From: Tricholomella constricta | Taxonomy: Eukaryota; Basidiomycota; Agaricomycetes; Agaricales; Lyophyllaceae | DNA length: 64,000 bases | Reading direction: 5' to 3' | Assembly (NCBI GenBank): GCA_013368375.1 | Contig: JAACJP010000003.1 | Span: 310,001 to 374,000, forward strand | Shown here: positions 12,097 through 24,215 of the stretch, one piece after another | How the letters are laid out: each line of letters starts with the position of its first letter | Position numbering within the stretch: position 1 is the first letter of the stretch | Position numbers and translations under genes: made by a program | Notes under the pieces: generated by a model | Seen by the model: only the letters and a program-made list of their open reading frames with translations | Databases searched by the model: none | What the model was told of the DNA's origin: nothing

Positions 12097-12945
12097 TTAT
12101 CGTCCAATCCTCTCGATTTCCTCCAACGTGAAGTAAGGCTTCAACTTGTCGCCTCGAATGTCCTCCACCTAAAGGGAAAAACTTGATAAGATTGACCGCG
12201 GGACGCAGTAACTACAGACCTCTTGATCTAGATGTTCAAAACGAACTCCAGCAAGTTTCTCGAGAGCAGCTTTCATTTCCGTGGGTGAATAAGTAGTTGG
12301 GTCTTTGCGCCATTTGGCGACATGCCTTAGGAGGCTCTGGAGGGCTGCGAATACGTGACTTATCAAGCGGATTCTACTGTGACCGGTGAGCTCATACCGT
12401 CATGGATAACTCTATGAGAATCAACATGGCCATCGCGAGCATTACGCGCAAACTTTGGTATGCCTGTTGCCAGAATCGGAAAAACCAATCGCTCCTCCGT
12501 GGTATGATGCGCGTGCAAGTCTGGAAGTACCAGCCCGATGTAATGAAGAGGACTTCAGCGTCACAATAATCAAATTTGGGGAACTCACGGGAATTGAATG
12601 CGACGATAGTATCGAGGTATCTCTGGAGCGATAGTCCCCGTTTTGTGAAGGAACCGTCGGCAGACTAGTCGATATTTTAATCTAAGAAGACACGCTGAAG
12701 CCACGGAACGAACCGCATATATCGTCCTATCTGAAGGAATGAGTGAAAGGGTTGAGATCATTTCCCGAAGATGAGTTATATTCATTTACATTCTTCTTTG
12801 AACCAGTTATGGAAGGCGGTCATCCGCTCACTCAACTTATATCAAGACGGTTTGAAACTTTCAGCCGGGATAAAATCGGGGTACCCACCGAATTCCATCT
12901 CATCTCCTCCTCAGGAGAAGCATATGTGACTTTCCTGGACGACAT
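12097..12945 (-). CDS. Hemerythrin-like HHE domain protein
   Basis: Seven exons on the minus strand: 12889-12945, 12790-12835, 12714-12730, 12589-12664, 12398-12520, 12220-12344, 12097-12168, encoding 171 residues with the frame closing exactly. Residues RWNSLSERMTAFHNWFKEE give the first metal-ligand helix (His in FHNW). HLHAHHTTEERLVFPIL is the HHxxEE helix, HVDSHRVIHD the next ligand helix, and FEHLDQEV the last. These His/Glu/Asp positions form a diiron site in hemerythrin-fold proteins. Fungal members are cytosolic and mostly uncharacterised; oxygen, nitric oxide or iron binding is inferred only from the fold. Exon 3 is only 17 nt long. No upstream in-frame extension was needed beyond MSSRKVTYASPEEE. 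Confidence 0.86.
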
Positions 12946-13291
12946 TGTAGGCCTGACGAAAGTACAGTGGTAGTAGGGCTTGGCTAGAAGTGAAAATGTG
13001 TGGTATCGAGAAACCGAGGGTTGCCAGAAGAAAGTTAGGGCGTACTTCATTTACTAAAGGCTTATATGGGTTTTTGGTTGACATAGAGTTGTATCACGAT
13101 TCTTGTCACTGAGGATGACATGAGATGAATTACGAGGTTTGCTTAGTACAAACAATAATTATAGTAAAGCTGCACAATTCAGTAGTCTATTTTTAACCCG
13201 AGACTATCTGCTACTTGCACACTAATATGTTGCTCGGCCCGACCTCGTCATCTCTCTCTCCTCTCTCCCTCCCGCCGCCGTCTCTTTCAGT
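12946..13291. promoter_or_regulatory. Divergent intergenic region with a pyrimidine tract before the TMEM184-like gene
   Basis: The hemerythrin-like gene (minus) and the TMEM184-like gene (plus) diverge from this 346-bp gap. From about 13240 to 13290 the plus strand is almost pure C/T and ends TCTTTCAG right before the ATG at 13292. CT-rich tracts next to starts are common in fungal promoters; otherwise nothing distinct is seen. Confidence 0.4.
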
Positions 13292-15437
13292 ATGGGTACA
13301 TGTCCATCTGAGAACGCTAACGCTGTCGACCAGTCATCGTTCTGGGGTCCAAATGGAGTTAACTGGGATACACACAGAATAGGATGGGCTATTGCTGGAT
13401 GTTGTACTCTCGTGGTACGCGCCCTATCCTTTCCTACGCCTAATCGCCCACACTGACTGGCGACTTAGACTGTCTTCATTTCATCCATATCCATCCTTCT
13501 TCATGCTCGGTAAGATTTAAACTACTGCGATACTATAACCTAGATCTTAAGCATCTTTTCCAGGAGTTATACAAATCCCAGGCAGCAAAGACAGATGTAA
13601 CTTGACTACATTTAACCGTTAGGATCATTCTCACGGAGTATAACCTCTCCAGTCTGCGCATTTTGTTTATGCCCCCGATATACAGCACCATCTCTTTTCT
13701 TTCATACAGATTCTTCCGCGCCTACACATACTACTCATTAATTCAAGTTGGTGAGAGGTTGATTTCTCTGCCAGTCTTCGTCACCTTACGTTCGCTCTGC
13801 TACAGTTTACGAGGTTCGCCGTTGAATCCGTAGAACTTGCAGGGTAATGCTGACCTTGATTAAAACAAAGGCCATCACTCTTAGCGCCTTCCTGTACACG
13901 GTTTTACCTTTTTTCTTGTTCAGGATCCTTACAATGTTCACTCGTTTTAGCCTGCTGCTCATTGAGTTCGTCGCAGCTTCATCCGTGGTTGAAGACCCAA
14001 AAGAAACTCTCTCTCGGAAGGAGAAGCGGCGGCTCATCGTGCCTGTAAAACTGGCATCGTTTTCCTTTGCATGAATCTAACGATGAATACGTTTAGTTTT
14101 GCTGCTGGCGTTATCGTCCTACAAAGGTACGTTTCGGTGGCTTCTGTTCTCATAGTCGCCTGACTTGATGCATCTGTCTGAGATGTATTTCATGTACGCT
14201 GTGAAAGTAAGTAATAAAATTTCACTGTTGTCCATTGATCTATTAACTTCATTGGTTCTGAGTGGGCGGTTTTGCAATATGTGATCGTTCGACCAGGTAT
14301 GAATCTTGATGACGTAACTCGATCCCGTTGTCTACGACGTGCCACAGCTGTCTCCATTGCGAGTATTATTTGCGAAACCTTGAATGTGCTGTGTCCGTCG
14401 GAGGGGTACAACCCCAAATACGCTGATGTCTATTTAGCAGCCATTGACTTCGTCAGCATCAGGTGAGGTTACATGTTTACACTGTCGACATCTATGCTCC
14501 TTAACTCTAGGATTCCGTGTAGCGTTGCGTTATACGGAATACTTCTGTTCTACAGTTTGACGAAAGAAGAGCTCCAAGGCCGCCGTCCCCTTGCGAAATT
14601 CCTTGCCATCAAGCTCATTGTATTCTTCACATTCTACCAATCGTTTGTGGTATGTAGGACCTTAAGGCTTGGATCAAGTGTCATCATCCTAATGCTTCCA
14701 TTAGTTCAGTGCGCTCAGTGGCAAAATTATACACGGTAACCCAATATTCCATTGACGTCTCGAATGGTCTTATGTTGTATCAAGCCACGGAATATTGGAC
14801 CGCAACCAATATTGCGAACGGCCTGAATGCTCTCGCTGTTTGCGTCGAGGTATCCTTTCCCATTATTCAATCGAACTGTCATTTGACATCCGTATGAGAT
14901 GATCTTCTTTTCCGCCTTCATGCTCTGGGCTTATCCCTGGAAGGAATACAAGCGGAGGCCGGGAACACCAGCCACCTCAATCTGGCGTCCGTTGCTCGAT
15001 TGGTAAGCCAACTGGCCTTCCCGTTTGTGCCAGCTACTCACTGAACGCGCGTCGTAGCTTCAATTACTGTGAGCCTCACATCTTGGAGACTCTTGAGTTT
15101 CACAGGCACTCACAAGCGCCAATCAGCCGATTTTCTCATGGAGATTATGGGATCTTTAAGGTATTTTTTGAACCGCAAGTCATATAGAGCGTCTATGGAC
15201 AGCGGCCATCCCGATTTTGGCGAAACGTTTGGAGTCACTGAAGATGCTGAGCGTTTGCCAATCAGAAGAGGCCGAACTGGAAGTCCCACCACAGCCTTTT
15301 CCGGGGAGATGCAGATTGTGGGATCGAGCTTCGACCTTAGCTCGCCTCCTCCCTATAAACTAGGTGATGAAATACTGGCACCTCCCCGCCACCCTGACCT
15401 CTCGAAAAAAGATCTTGTATTTGATGCAAACGAGTAG
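13292..15437 (+). CDS. TMEM184 / organic solute transporter Ost-alpha family membrane protein (DUF300)
   Basis: Multi-exon gene encoding a seven-transmembrane protein of the solute_trans_a (DUF300) family. The N-terminus MGTCPSENANAVD is short and lumenal. Recognisable blocks in order: the first hydrophobic segment at about 13390-13500; RIILMPPIYSTISF with FFRAYTYYSLIQVVYEA (13630-13820), the family signature; VEDPKETLSRKEKRRL; VKWAVLQYVIVRP; YADVYLAAIDFVSISVALYG; GRRPLAKFLAIKLIVFFTFYQ; and AFMLWAYPWKEY. The cytosolic tail (15120-15437) is hydrophilic with Pro-rich segments. Fungal members sit in vacuolar or endosomal membranes in the studied cases; here that is inference. The gene ends 81 bp before COG2 on the same strand. 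Roughly ten introns of 45-70 nt are present; junctions were not all fixed. Confidence 0.85.
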
Positions 15438-15518
15438 TTGTGTTTGTATATGTAGACAAACAAGCTCGATCCTCATGTAATTATCGGCAAAGAAGGCTTC
15501 CAGTGACCAAGTTATGCG

Positions 15519-18500
15519 ATGGCCGTCCGAAACCCTACACATCTTCCTCAAATATCCAGCGATCCATTCCAGCTTGACCGTCTTGCAGAAGAGCTCGTTA
15601 CTCGCGAGTCAGCCATTCCGACAACTGAGATTCATCATCTTCCAGACTTCGTCCCACTATCTCATGACAACCCCTTCCTCGTAGACCCCGACTTTAAAGT
15701 CGAAGAATTTCTCCTCTCCCGTTCAAATACCTCTTTACCAGACCTGCGCACCGAGTTGCGGGAGTATTTGGCGCAACTGAAGGAGGAGCTAGTCAAACTT
15801 ATCAACGACGACTACGAAGCATTCATCAGTCTCAGCACAGATCTTAGAGACGAGGGTGATAGACTTGTCCGACTGAAATCTCCTCTAGGTGATTTAAAGT
15901 CTCAAATAATTGTACGTCGCGTATTTCGTTTTCGAACCCTTGTAATTTCTCAGTGTTAAACATCAGCAATCGAGAAGCGAGCTGGAGGTAATTCAAGCCG
16001 CGATACAAGAAAAGCTTGAGAAAAGAGCTATCCTCAGGGAAGAAAAGGTATGTGCTCTTGTCATCTCTCTCCCTAACTAACGAGGCTTCAAGGCATTACT
16101 GCACCTCCTCCTCAAAATCTCAGAGTCCATCACCCGTTTGGAGTCACTTCTCCTAATCGCACCCCCTGAGCACGAAACCTCTGCAACATCTGGAACCAGC
16201 CCCATCCGATTGCCGGCTCATTTGAATAGCCTTGAAGAGGGTGCGGAGGATAGGTGAGCGCTTCTTCTCGTATCTGGACTTGTCATTTAAAAGACATGCT
16301 ATACAGATCGGGTGGCAACAGGGCCAAACATCTTGGTAGGGTGGCCGCGGAATATATGCAACTTCTTTACCACACTGAGAAGGCACGGGCGGAAAAGTGC
16401 ATATTCGTTGATGAGATACAATGGGTTTGTGAGCTCTTCCCTCCTGTTTTACCTATTGTATTGGCTCAGATGAATATCCTTCACAGAGAATCGACAGGAT
16501 ACACTCGACCATATCCTCCGACCTTGACCATGTCTTTGCCGCCACTCTAATTGCTTTGACAGATGTCAAAGGAGAGGCGAAAGTTTCGGAATTGGAAAAG
16601 AACAAGCTGATTTTTGACCTAACGGAATGTATGAGGACATACGATATCCTGGGGCTCTGGAGAGACGCGGAAGACGTCCTCAAGAAAGAAGTCGTGCGCA
16701 GCTTCGTGAAGAAGGTAGGTGGCTGAATTCTGTTTGTCACCAAAGCTTTACCACTTTTAGCAGACCATGTATCCCGGCGCCCTTGCAGCCCCTCATTCTC
16801 CCGTAGTCCCCCATACACCTTTCCCGGCTACAAAGACGAACTCATTCTCGACAAACACCCCTTTGCCACCACGGACACCATACACACCATTCACTGCTTT
16901 CGTCTCGGCGAAAAACAATGCTACATACACTCTAGGCTCATGTTCTACATCACCTTACGCTCGTCTCCTGGATGATGCTGACGAACCCTTGGCAAGGCTT
17001 TATAGCCAGGCATTGCGTTTCGTCGAGAGAGATCTAAGCCGCATTATGGATATTGCAGAGAAAGTCTCCGTAAAATCTCTTTCACGTTCTCGTCCTGAGA
17101 AAGGGGTATCCGCCTCCCGAGAATGTTCAACCGATGGAAAAGGTTTTGAGATATTGGCGAATGTAATATGGGAAGAGTTCGGGAGAGCGATAATGGATGA
17201 GCTAGGTGGAATTGTCTTCGCGTCTGGACGCCCGAACGACTTCAAAAAGGTGCATGACTTTAAAGGGCATGTAGATTTTTTTCTCTTGGCTAATGGGTGT
17301 TTTAGCATCGTGAACTATCACAAGCATTTATCCGCTCACTCGAGTACCTTGCACCGTCCACGCAATCCGTCGAGGCCATGAGGGCGCACCCCGTCTACAC
17401 CGTTTTTGAACAACGATGGCAACTTCCTGTCTACTTCCAAATCCGATGGAAGGAAATAATTGCAACGTTGGAAGAATCTTTGGCTGTCGTGCGAATAGAT
17501 CCTTCCTTCACAAAAGGTTTACTCTTATACATTTCAGTCACACCAGGCATTTGTTGATCACCCCCACAGACCGGAACTCTTTTGCCACATCTCAAGCCAA
17601 GGCAGTATGGGTCGCTATCACAGCCTGTTGGAGTGCAGAGATTTTCATTCCAGATCTGTGCCATAAGTTTTGGAGATTGACACTGCAGGTAGGCTCTAAT
17701 TCTCTAAATTCGTGTTCGTAACAGGGTCTGATCCCTTCCTTTGCTTCACCAAGATTTTAAGTCGGTATAAGACCTGGCTAGATCAAATTTTATCGAAACC
17801 AGAGGCTACGTCGAAGTATTCAGCCGGTTTGGTGTCCGACAAGGTACATTTCTTTTTTTCAATGTTATGTCTACTTCCCGCATTCAATCATTTGACGTTT
17901 TCAGAATCCTGGGTCTCCCTCCCAGTCACGCTCTTCGACCCCATTTGTAGCAGAGCCTTCCTCGGTTGAAACTACAATAGCTGATGATGCTATTCTACGA
18001 CAAAATGTCGCTGTCATCGTCGACATCGAAGCGATGCGAACCAACGTGTCAACCATTTGGCGAGAAGAAATCAGCATGATGCTCCCTGAAGCGTCCGATG
18101 CTGCTGAGGATGAGAATGACGGAACCAAGGCTCAAGGTGAGGAATAATGTCTGCTTAAGATAGAAATGTTAATGCTTCAGCAGAGGCTCTTTATAACGTG
18201 CTGTCCAATCTTGCTTCCTTGGTTCTACCCATGTCGAATGACATCATCACGATTTTGATCAGACGATGTTGCGATGCCCTGCTGCCGGTGCGATCGATAC
18301 CGTCGCAATACAGGGCCATGTCCAACAAACGCCCCCCAACTGAGCCAAGTTACTTTGTAGCATCCATTCTCCAGCCTGTCAAGGTTTTCTTTGGTATCGG
18401 CGTAGGCGACGGACCTGGCCTTCCTTTGAGCGAAGACTACCTGAGGCCATATTCGACAGAAATCTTCGATAACGTTTCACAAAGGCATGTAATCTCAGTA

Positions 18501-18876
18501 AAAATACCAAGCCATGCAACACTTACACTAATTCACAGATATATCTATTACCTCTCCGCAATGAAGAAAACAGAAGAGTCCCTTCGCCGCCTAAAGAAAG
18601 GGAAAAGGACGACATTTTCTCTTTTCGGAAATGCCAACACAGGAAAGGACGACGATGGCAGAGATGAAGAGCGCATCCGTGTCCAGATGATCCATGACGT
18701 GGACGCATTTGGGAAAGACGGGCAGTCTTTAGGAGTTGTTCTTGAGACCAGCGAGTCGTACAAGGCTCTGAAAGAGATGGTTCATTCCCTCGAGGGTAGG
18801 TGAGGAGATCCGTGGCTAAAGACTTACCAAAGCAGCTCCCCAAATGCTTGTCGATGCATATGGTACGAAGATGTGA
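15519..18876 (+). CDS. COG2: Conserved oligomeric Golgi complex subunit 2
   Basis: Subunit of lobe A of the COG tether, which directs retrograde vesicles within the Golgi. The N-terminal exon (15519 on) contains PLSHDNPFLVDPDFKVEEFL and LREYLAQLKEELVKLINDDY, the standard COG2 opening coiled coil, followed by SRSELEVIQAAIQEKLEK. Middle blocks include FDLTECMRTYDILGLWRDAE and ILANVIWEEFGRAIMDELG, and later EAMRAHPVYTVFEQRWQLPV. The last intron, 18796-18835, joins HSLE to a short final exon, APQMLVDAYGTKM, stop at 18876. About twelve exons. The gene converges on VPS8 with only 11 bp between the two stop codons. Confidence 0.9.
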
Positions 18877-18887
18877 GATATATAAAG

Positions 18888-21800
18888 CTAGGGTTCTTCT
18901 GGTGGTAAACAACGAGCGTGATATACTACTCTTCCTGTCCGTGACACTACCAGTTTCGAAACGGACGGGTTCTCCACGTCGGATGGATAGGATGATGACT
19001 GGGGACTGACGACCGGCTTCCGACAGTAAGGGCATGATGTCGCAGGTGAGGGTGACCATCCACGTTCTCGTTCTCGAACAATTTCCGCCATTGTTTCGAA
19101 CAAGTCGCGGTCGACGAGATGCTTGGTTATTACAAGCATGTCTCCCTCCGTTCGGTATGACTCGAGCATCCCAGTTAGGATAGTGCGAAACTCCGTGTAT
19201 TGTGAATGCATGGATGGAGGGGCGGAATCGACGAGTCGCTTGAACAAACGAGGGAAGGAGACTGCTTGCGTAGATGCGACGGAAACTAGAGACGCAAATG
19301 TTCTCTGCACGAGAGCTCGAAGCGTGGACAAAATCTGGTCCTGGTCACGGGATGAAGGGCTGGTCGCTGGAAGTTCTGGTCGAGAGGCGGATAATGTTTG
19401 AACACAGTTTATCTGACCGCTGAGCAGCTGGAACCAGATATCTTCCAGGGGCACCTCAGCCTTATGATCAGAGGTGCGGTGTGAGTGTTCAAGGCAAATG
19501 TCAACACCAATTCCACCAGCAAGCACGAGCGAATCGACGTGCTGGCGTACGTCGGTCTTTTTGGGGGATGTATCATCGGTGTCGATAAGAGCCTTCATTA
19601 TTTCGAGAATTATTATTTTTTGGTATGCTTCGGCCTTTCGCAGAGCTCCTTGAGGGTCGCCCCGCCAGTTCGTGCCCCACACTACAGCGTGATACACCTT
19701 GTGGGCTTCGCATGTAACGAGAACCTGATTCCAGTCGAGCAGTTCTGCTGGAAGGTACTTTAAGGCTGCAATGACGTCTTCTGGGTGGTATTGGCATTGC
19801 AAGGATATGTAGAGTTGGCGAAGATGCCCGGGCAACTTCAACGAAGGACCGGTGCGCAGTGAAGGCAATTGCTCCCCGTCTTCATCTTGCTCTGATGGTC
19901 CCAAAAGGCGTCTTAGGTAGAGGAAACGCTGATGATCTTCCAAAAGGCTTTTTAGAGCCAGATCGTGAAGCTCGGGCGTATGTCTGTCGAGGAGGTCGGC
20001 TGTGCTTGAAAGGTTTGCGTCCAAAAGCTGCGGAATGGCGGATGAAAGTGTATTGAGGACCTCGAGGGATATGGATCCCTTATTGACACGGGTATTGACA
20101 GCAAGAACATCATCAACATTTTGGAAGATTTCGTGAGGGCGGAGATCACGATCATCGAGATATGCAGACAGTAGTGGGCCCCATCGTCGTTCATGTCGAT
20201 GCCATGATCGAAGGATTCGATAGAAACCGGCTGACTGGAAAAGGTGTATGATGCGTTCACTTTCGTGAGGGGTGTAGGCGGAGAGGAGATATTCAGCGGC
20301 CAGCTGTCGGTCTTCGCACGTGTCTGTATCTGGGTCTTCGGCGAGACCAATGATAATACCCTGAAGTGCGCTGGGAGGGACTTGTAGGAACTGTGGGTAC
20401 TTCGGTACATTTCTGGCGATGAAGATATTGACAAATGTTACGTCGCTAGAGGCTAGATCACCAGAGGCGAGAATCTCCAGTAGAATCCTGACGATCAGGA
20501 GTCGGCTGGCACCTTGCGACTTGTCATTAAGAAAGGGGTCTTCAAAGGCAATATCGAGGGAGTGTAGAAATGACTCTGAATCGAAACGGAGCAACTGCCG
20601 AACATATGGATATGTTGGTTCGACGCCACCTTCTTCATCCGCAGTAAGGACAAGTTTCGCGCCTTCGCCCGGAGGCCAAACGCTCGAACGACCAAAGAAC
20701 AAGAATGTATAAACATCCCTTTTGGCCCGCAGTGCTTCATCTTCTTCCAGTGGTTCCTCGCTAGGATAGGAGAGACCGGACAAGATATTTGAGAGATATG
20801 GATAGATTTTGTACGCGTTCATGGTGATAGGTTCCATGGCAGCTTCAGCTACTGAATCGAAGTCACGCGAGTCTGTAGACTCCGTTCTGGATCGCCTATA
20901 CTGCTGGACCTTCCTGATCAGACCAAGAAGCTCAACAACAGGTGCAACGCAATCTTGTAGTGCCCGAGTGTACACGTAGATGAGGGCGTCATAGATGTGG
21001 TATCTCTGGCAGAGGTGAATGGCTTGATTGATGTCCAAGCATGCGGGATCAATATGCCAGATGATCCTCTCGATGAGATCGGGTCGATTATCCTCTTCGT
21101 GTAGAGCTACAAGCCGTTGAGTAATCCGTGGCGGCACGTAGCGTAGATCCTTATTGAGGATAGCTGGCTCGAGTTGGCGAAGATAAATCCTCGAGATGCC
21201 GGATTCATCGTATTGTTGAAAGAGCTCCTCGAACAAAAAGTCGAAATCGCCTAGAGCTACAGATGCGCGGCAGCAGACCATAACCAGGCCTTCAAAAAGA
21301 GAAGTTCGATCAACTCCACGGCCGTCAGAGGTTACATGTGTTCCATCAGTCATGCGGTCTTCTGAAAAAGCATAACGAGCGGACGCCACCATGAGTTCCC
21401 TGATTTTTCCCCCAATGACCTCTTTACGAAGTACTGGATTATCTGGGAGCCCGTTCCTATTACCAGAAGCCTCTTCAACATAATACGACCTGGTGAGGTC
21501 GATTGCACTGAGGAAGTCACCATCCTGTACAAAGGACAGTATTCGGTCCGCCCATGTAAGGAGCGTACCCACGCGCAGGCCATTTCTACCCTGTGAAACG
21601 TCGAATTTAACAGAATGCAGGTACAAGGCGAATACGAGAGTCATACCAATAGAAAAATCTTTCCCTTGTAGAGTCGCAAGCTGTGCGCAACATCACCGAC
21701 TGAATCCGGATATGATGCGGCGCCGGTGACAGTGGAGCTAAGGGATGGTGATACAAGCGACAAGCCGTCGAAGTTGACAGATTCTATGACCTTCAATGCA

Positions 21801-23836
21801 TGTGTATCGAATACTTGCAATTTTTCTGCAGTCAGCACGAGGATTTGCTGAACAGGACGCGACGTTATAAGCTAAGAGCCTGGAATTTAAAGTTGAAGAG
21901 AACGAACCCACATTGGCATTTAACCACTGTGCAGCGAGGATATCGTCCTCCGCAGACCATCGGCCGACATCTTCGTGGAAAATTCTACCAACCTCGATTT
22001 CCACTTGTTTGCCTGTTCGGGTACTGCGTGACATTTCCCTCGTTCGGGATTCATCCACCCGAATGAGATGGAGAACACTGCCCCACGTATAAACAAGCAT
22101 TGGAGTTGTGGGTGTGCCACTTCCGTGACTGCTATCAACGGGGCTTTGCTCGACGTCAAACTTGGATGACAGAGGCAGGACACTGGGAAACCATGCCAAC
22201 GTTCCCCTCATCTTTAATTTTGGCCACGACGAGCCACCTCCGTTAGCTTCTCGAGGACATTTGAACCAAGTCCTTGGAGTAGGCTTTAGCCCAACAACAA
22301 CCAATTTTGTTGGAGTGAGCATAGCGATGACGTTATATTGGTCTGTCGCATGAGGCGACGTGCCCAGTGGTAGAGGCATTGTCTCCAGTATTGTATACCG
22401 TGACTTTCGGCGCTGCAGAAGGGACGTGTCGGGAGCAGATTGTGGAATACCGGAAACAGGCGGAGATTCAACCTGCGCGATACTGTTTGGCTGGTACTGC
22501 CCTAGAATTCGAAGAATATCGGGTGCTTCCACAAAGAACATCTTTCCGAGACTATGCGAGAATGCGAGGCCATGATCGTCCGACGAGACGATAGCTGTGT
22601 GCCTTCCAGCTATAAAACCGATGCTTACAATCCGTGATCCTTGAATATGACCCTCCTTGCGACCAGACGCCACCGCAGCAAACGTCGTCGGTGGCACCAC
22701 ACGTGCAGGTGTCTTAGGATCCTTCAACTCGAAGAGTTGAATGTGGCCAGTCGCATGTCCAGAGGCGACGTATGTGTGGTCATGCGACAGCGCAAGTGCA
22801 GTTACAGCCCCAGTGGTCTTGGCTAGAGTATAAATCTCGGTCAAAGCTGAATGGTGAGTGCTCGTGAACGTACCGGATGCTTCATTACCACAAATGCACT
22901 TCAACGTCTGCTTAAAGTCGTACACGCAGATCTTTCCTTGATCCGTCCCCACACATATAAGCCCATTCGCGACCAGCACAGTGGGGGTTCCCAAGATCGG
23001 TGCCCCCAGAACCGATGAGAGCTTTTGCGTGAGGGGATTATAGATATGCTCGGAGATGGTTCGCAATTCCGTCCACTTGAACACGTCTCGATCTGAATTA
23101 GGCGTGTGGCCAACCTTTGGATCACCACTTGAGTCAATGTTTAGGTTGGAGAGAGAAGACATGCGCGAAATGGATGAGAAATGGGACGGAGAGGGGGACG
23201 TCCCATCAGGAAGATATGGATTGGAAGCCAAACCGCTTCCACCGCTCCCGTTGGAGGCCAAGCGTGATGATTGTGGGGTGAATGACCGAAGGCGCGACAC
23301 ATTAGGGTGTAAGAACGGTCGTGCAAGCTTGAATGTTCCATTCGGACCGGGTGAGCCTGTTGGTTTGGGCATGATAGGTCCTAAGGATGATGTGGATGGC
23401 GCGTGGTCTGAGAGAACAGGAACAGGCTATAGGGAGATTGAGTCAATAGTAGGCTCTTGATAAATCGCGTTTGCAGGTGTCTGAAACTCACAAAATGTTC
23501 CTCGTCGTCGGAGTGTAAGTTTGTATCGTTTTCGTCCAACACTAGAGAGCGCTCTACTTCGTGTGCCTCCAATTCGTCATCAGTGAACTCCGTACCCAGA
23601 ACGTCGCGTAGCTGGTCTGTGTATCCTGTCGGAACATCCTGGGCGTCAATCCCGGTATATAGAAAGCCTTCTTCGCTGTTATCCTCTTCGATCTCCTCGT
23701 ATCCCACCGGTTCATCCTCCCCATCGTCGAACAGTTCCTCCATCCGAGTGGAGTAGTCCCCTTCGTGTTCCTCAGCATTGCTGTCAGAAATATGGTCGAA
23801 AAAGTCTGGGGAAGATTGCCTTATCGTACTAGGCAT
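18888..23836 (-). CDS. VPS8: CORVET complex subunit Vps8
   Basis: Large peripheral subunit of the endosomal CORVET tether, which binds Rab5/Vps21. Four exons on the minus strand: 23492-23836, 21912-23426, 21647-21847, 18888-21590; 1587 residues, in the usual size range. The N-terminus is acidic and disordered. A WD40-like beta-propeller follows, with LVANGLICVGTDQGKICVYD and LSHDHTYVASGHATGHIQLF; then TAEKLQVFDTHALKVI and VGTLLTWADRILSFVQDGDF start the helical solenoid. The C-terminal end has a RING-like zinc motif, CPYCRKPVV followed by VVYHARC. All introns are in phase 0. The stop lies 11 bp from that of COG2, so the two mRNAs must overlap tail to tail. Confidence 0.93.
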
Positions 23837-24215
23837 ATCGTCTCTTCCAGTTTGGTAGAGATGGATGCTACCAGAAGATGAGCGAGACTTCGAGCTCGAC
23901 CGCGAACGGTGTGGTAACTCCGGAAGCCTACATTAGTTTCAAACACTGTTTGCCAGGAGGAGGTGTTCCAAACAATATTAATGCGCCAGGAAGGACTCGG
24001 CGGCGCCAATGTCACGGTAGCGATCGAGTAAGTACTTAGTATAGCTATGTAATTTATTATTGTTGTTCAATAGAGAATAAGAGTACATGAGGACAGCGAT
24101 GCTTTAGTATACGGAATGAATAGAGATAACAATGGAATAAGTGAAAGATTCCAGTAACGAATACCTGAGGAAAGCCAGACAAAGGAACATACAGTTGACC
24201 AAGAAAGAAGACGAA
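23837..24215. other. Intergenic stretch, nothing recognised
   Basis: Between the VPS8 start and the CTI6 stop, both on the minus strand. AT-rich around 24030-24130. It likely holds the VPS8 promoter and CTI6 3' UTR; no further element is seen. Confidence 0.5.
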
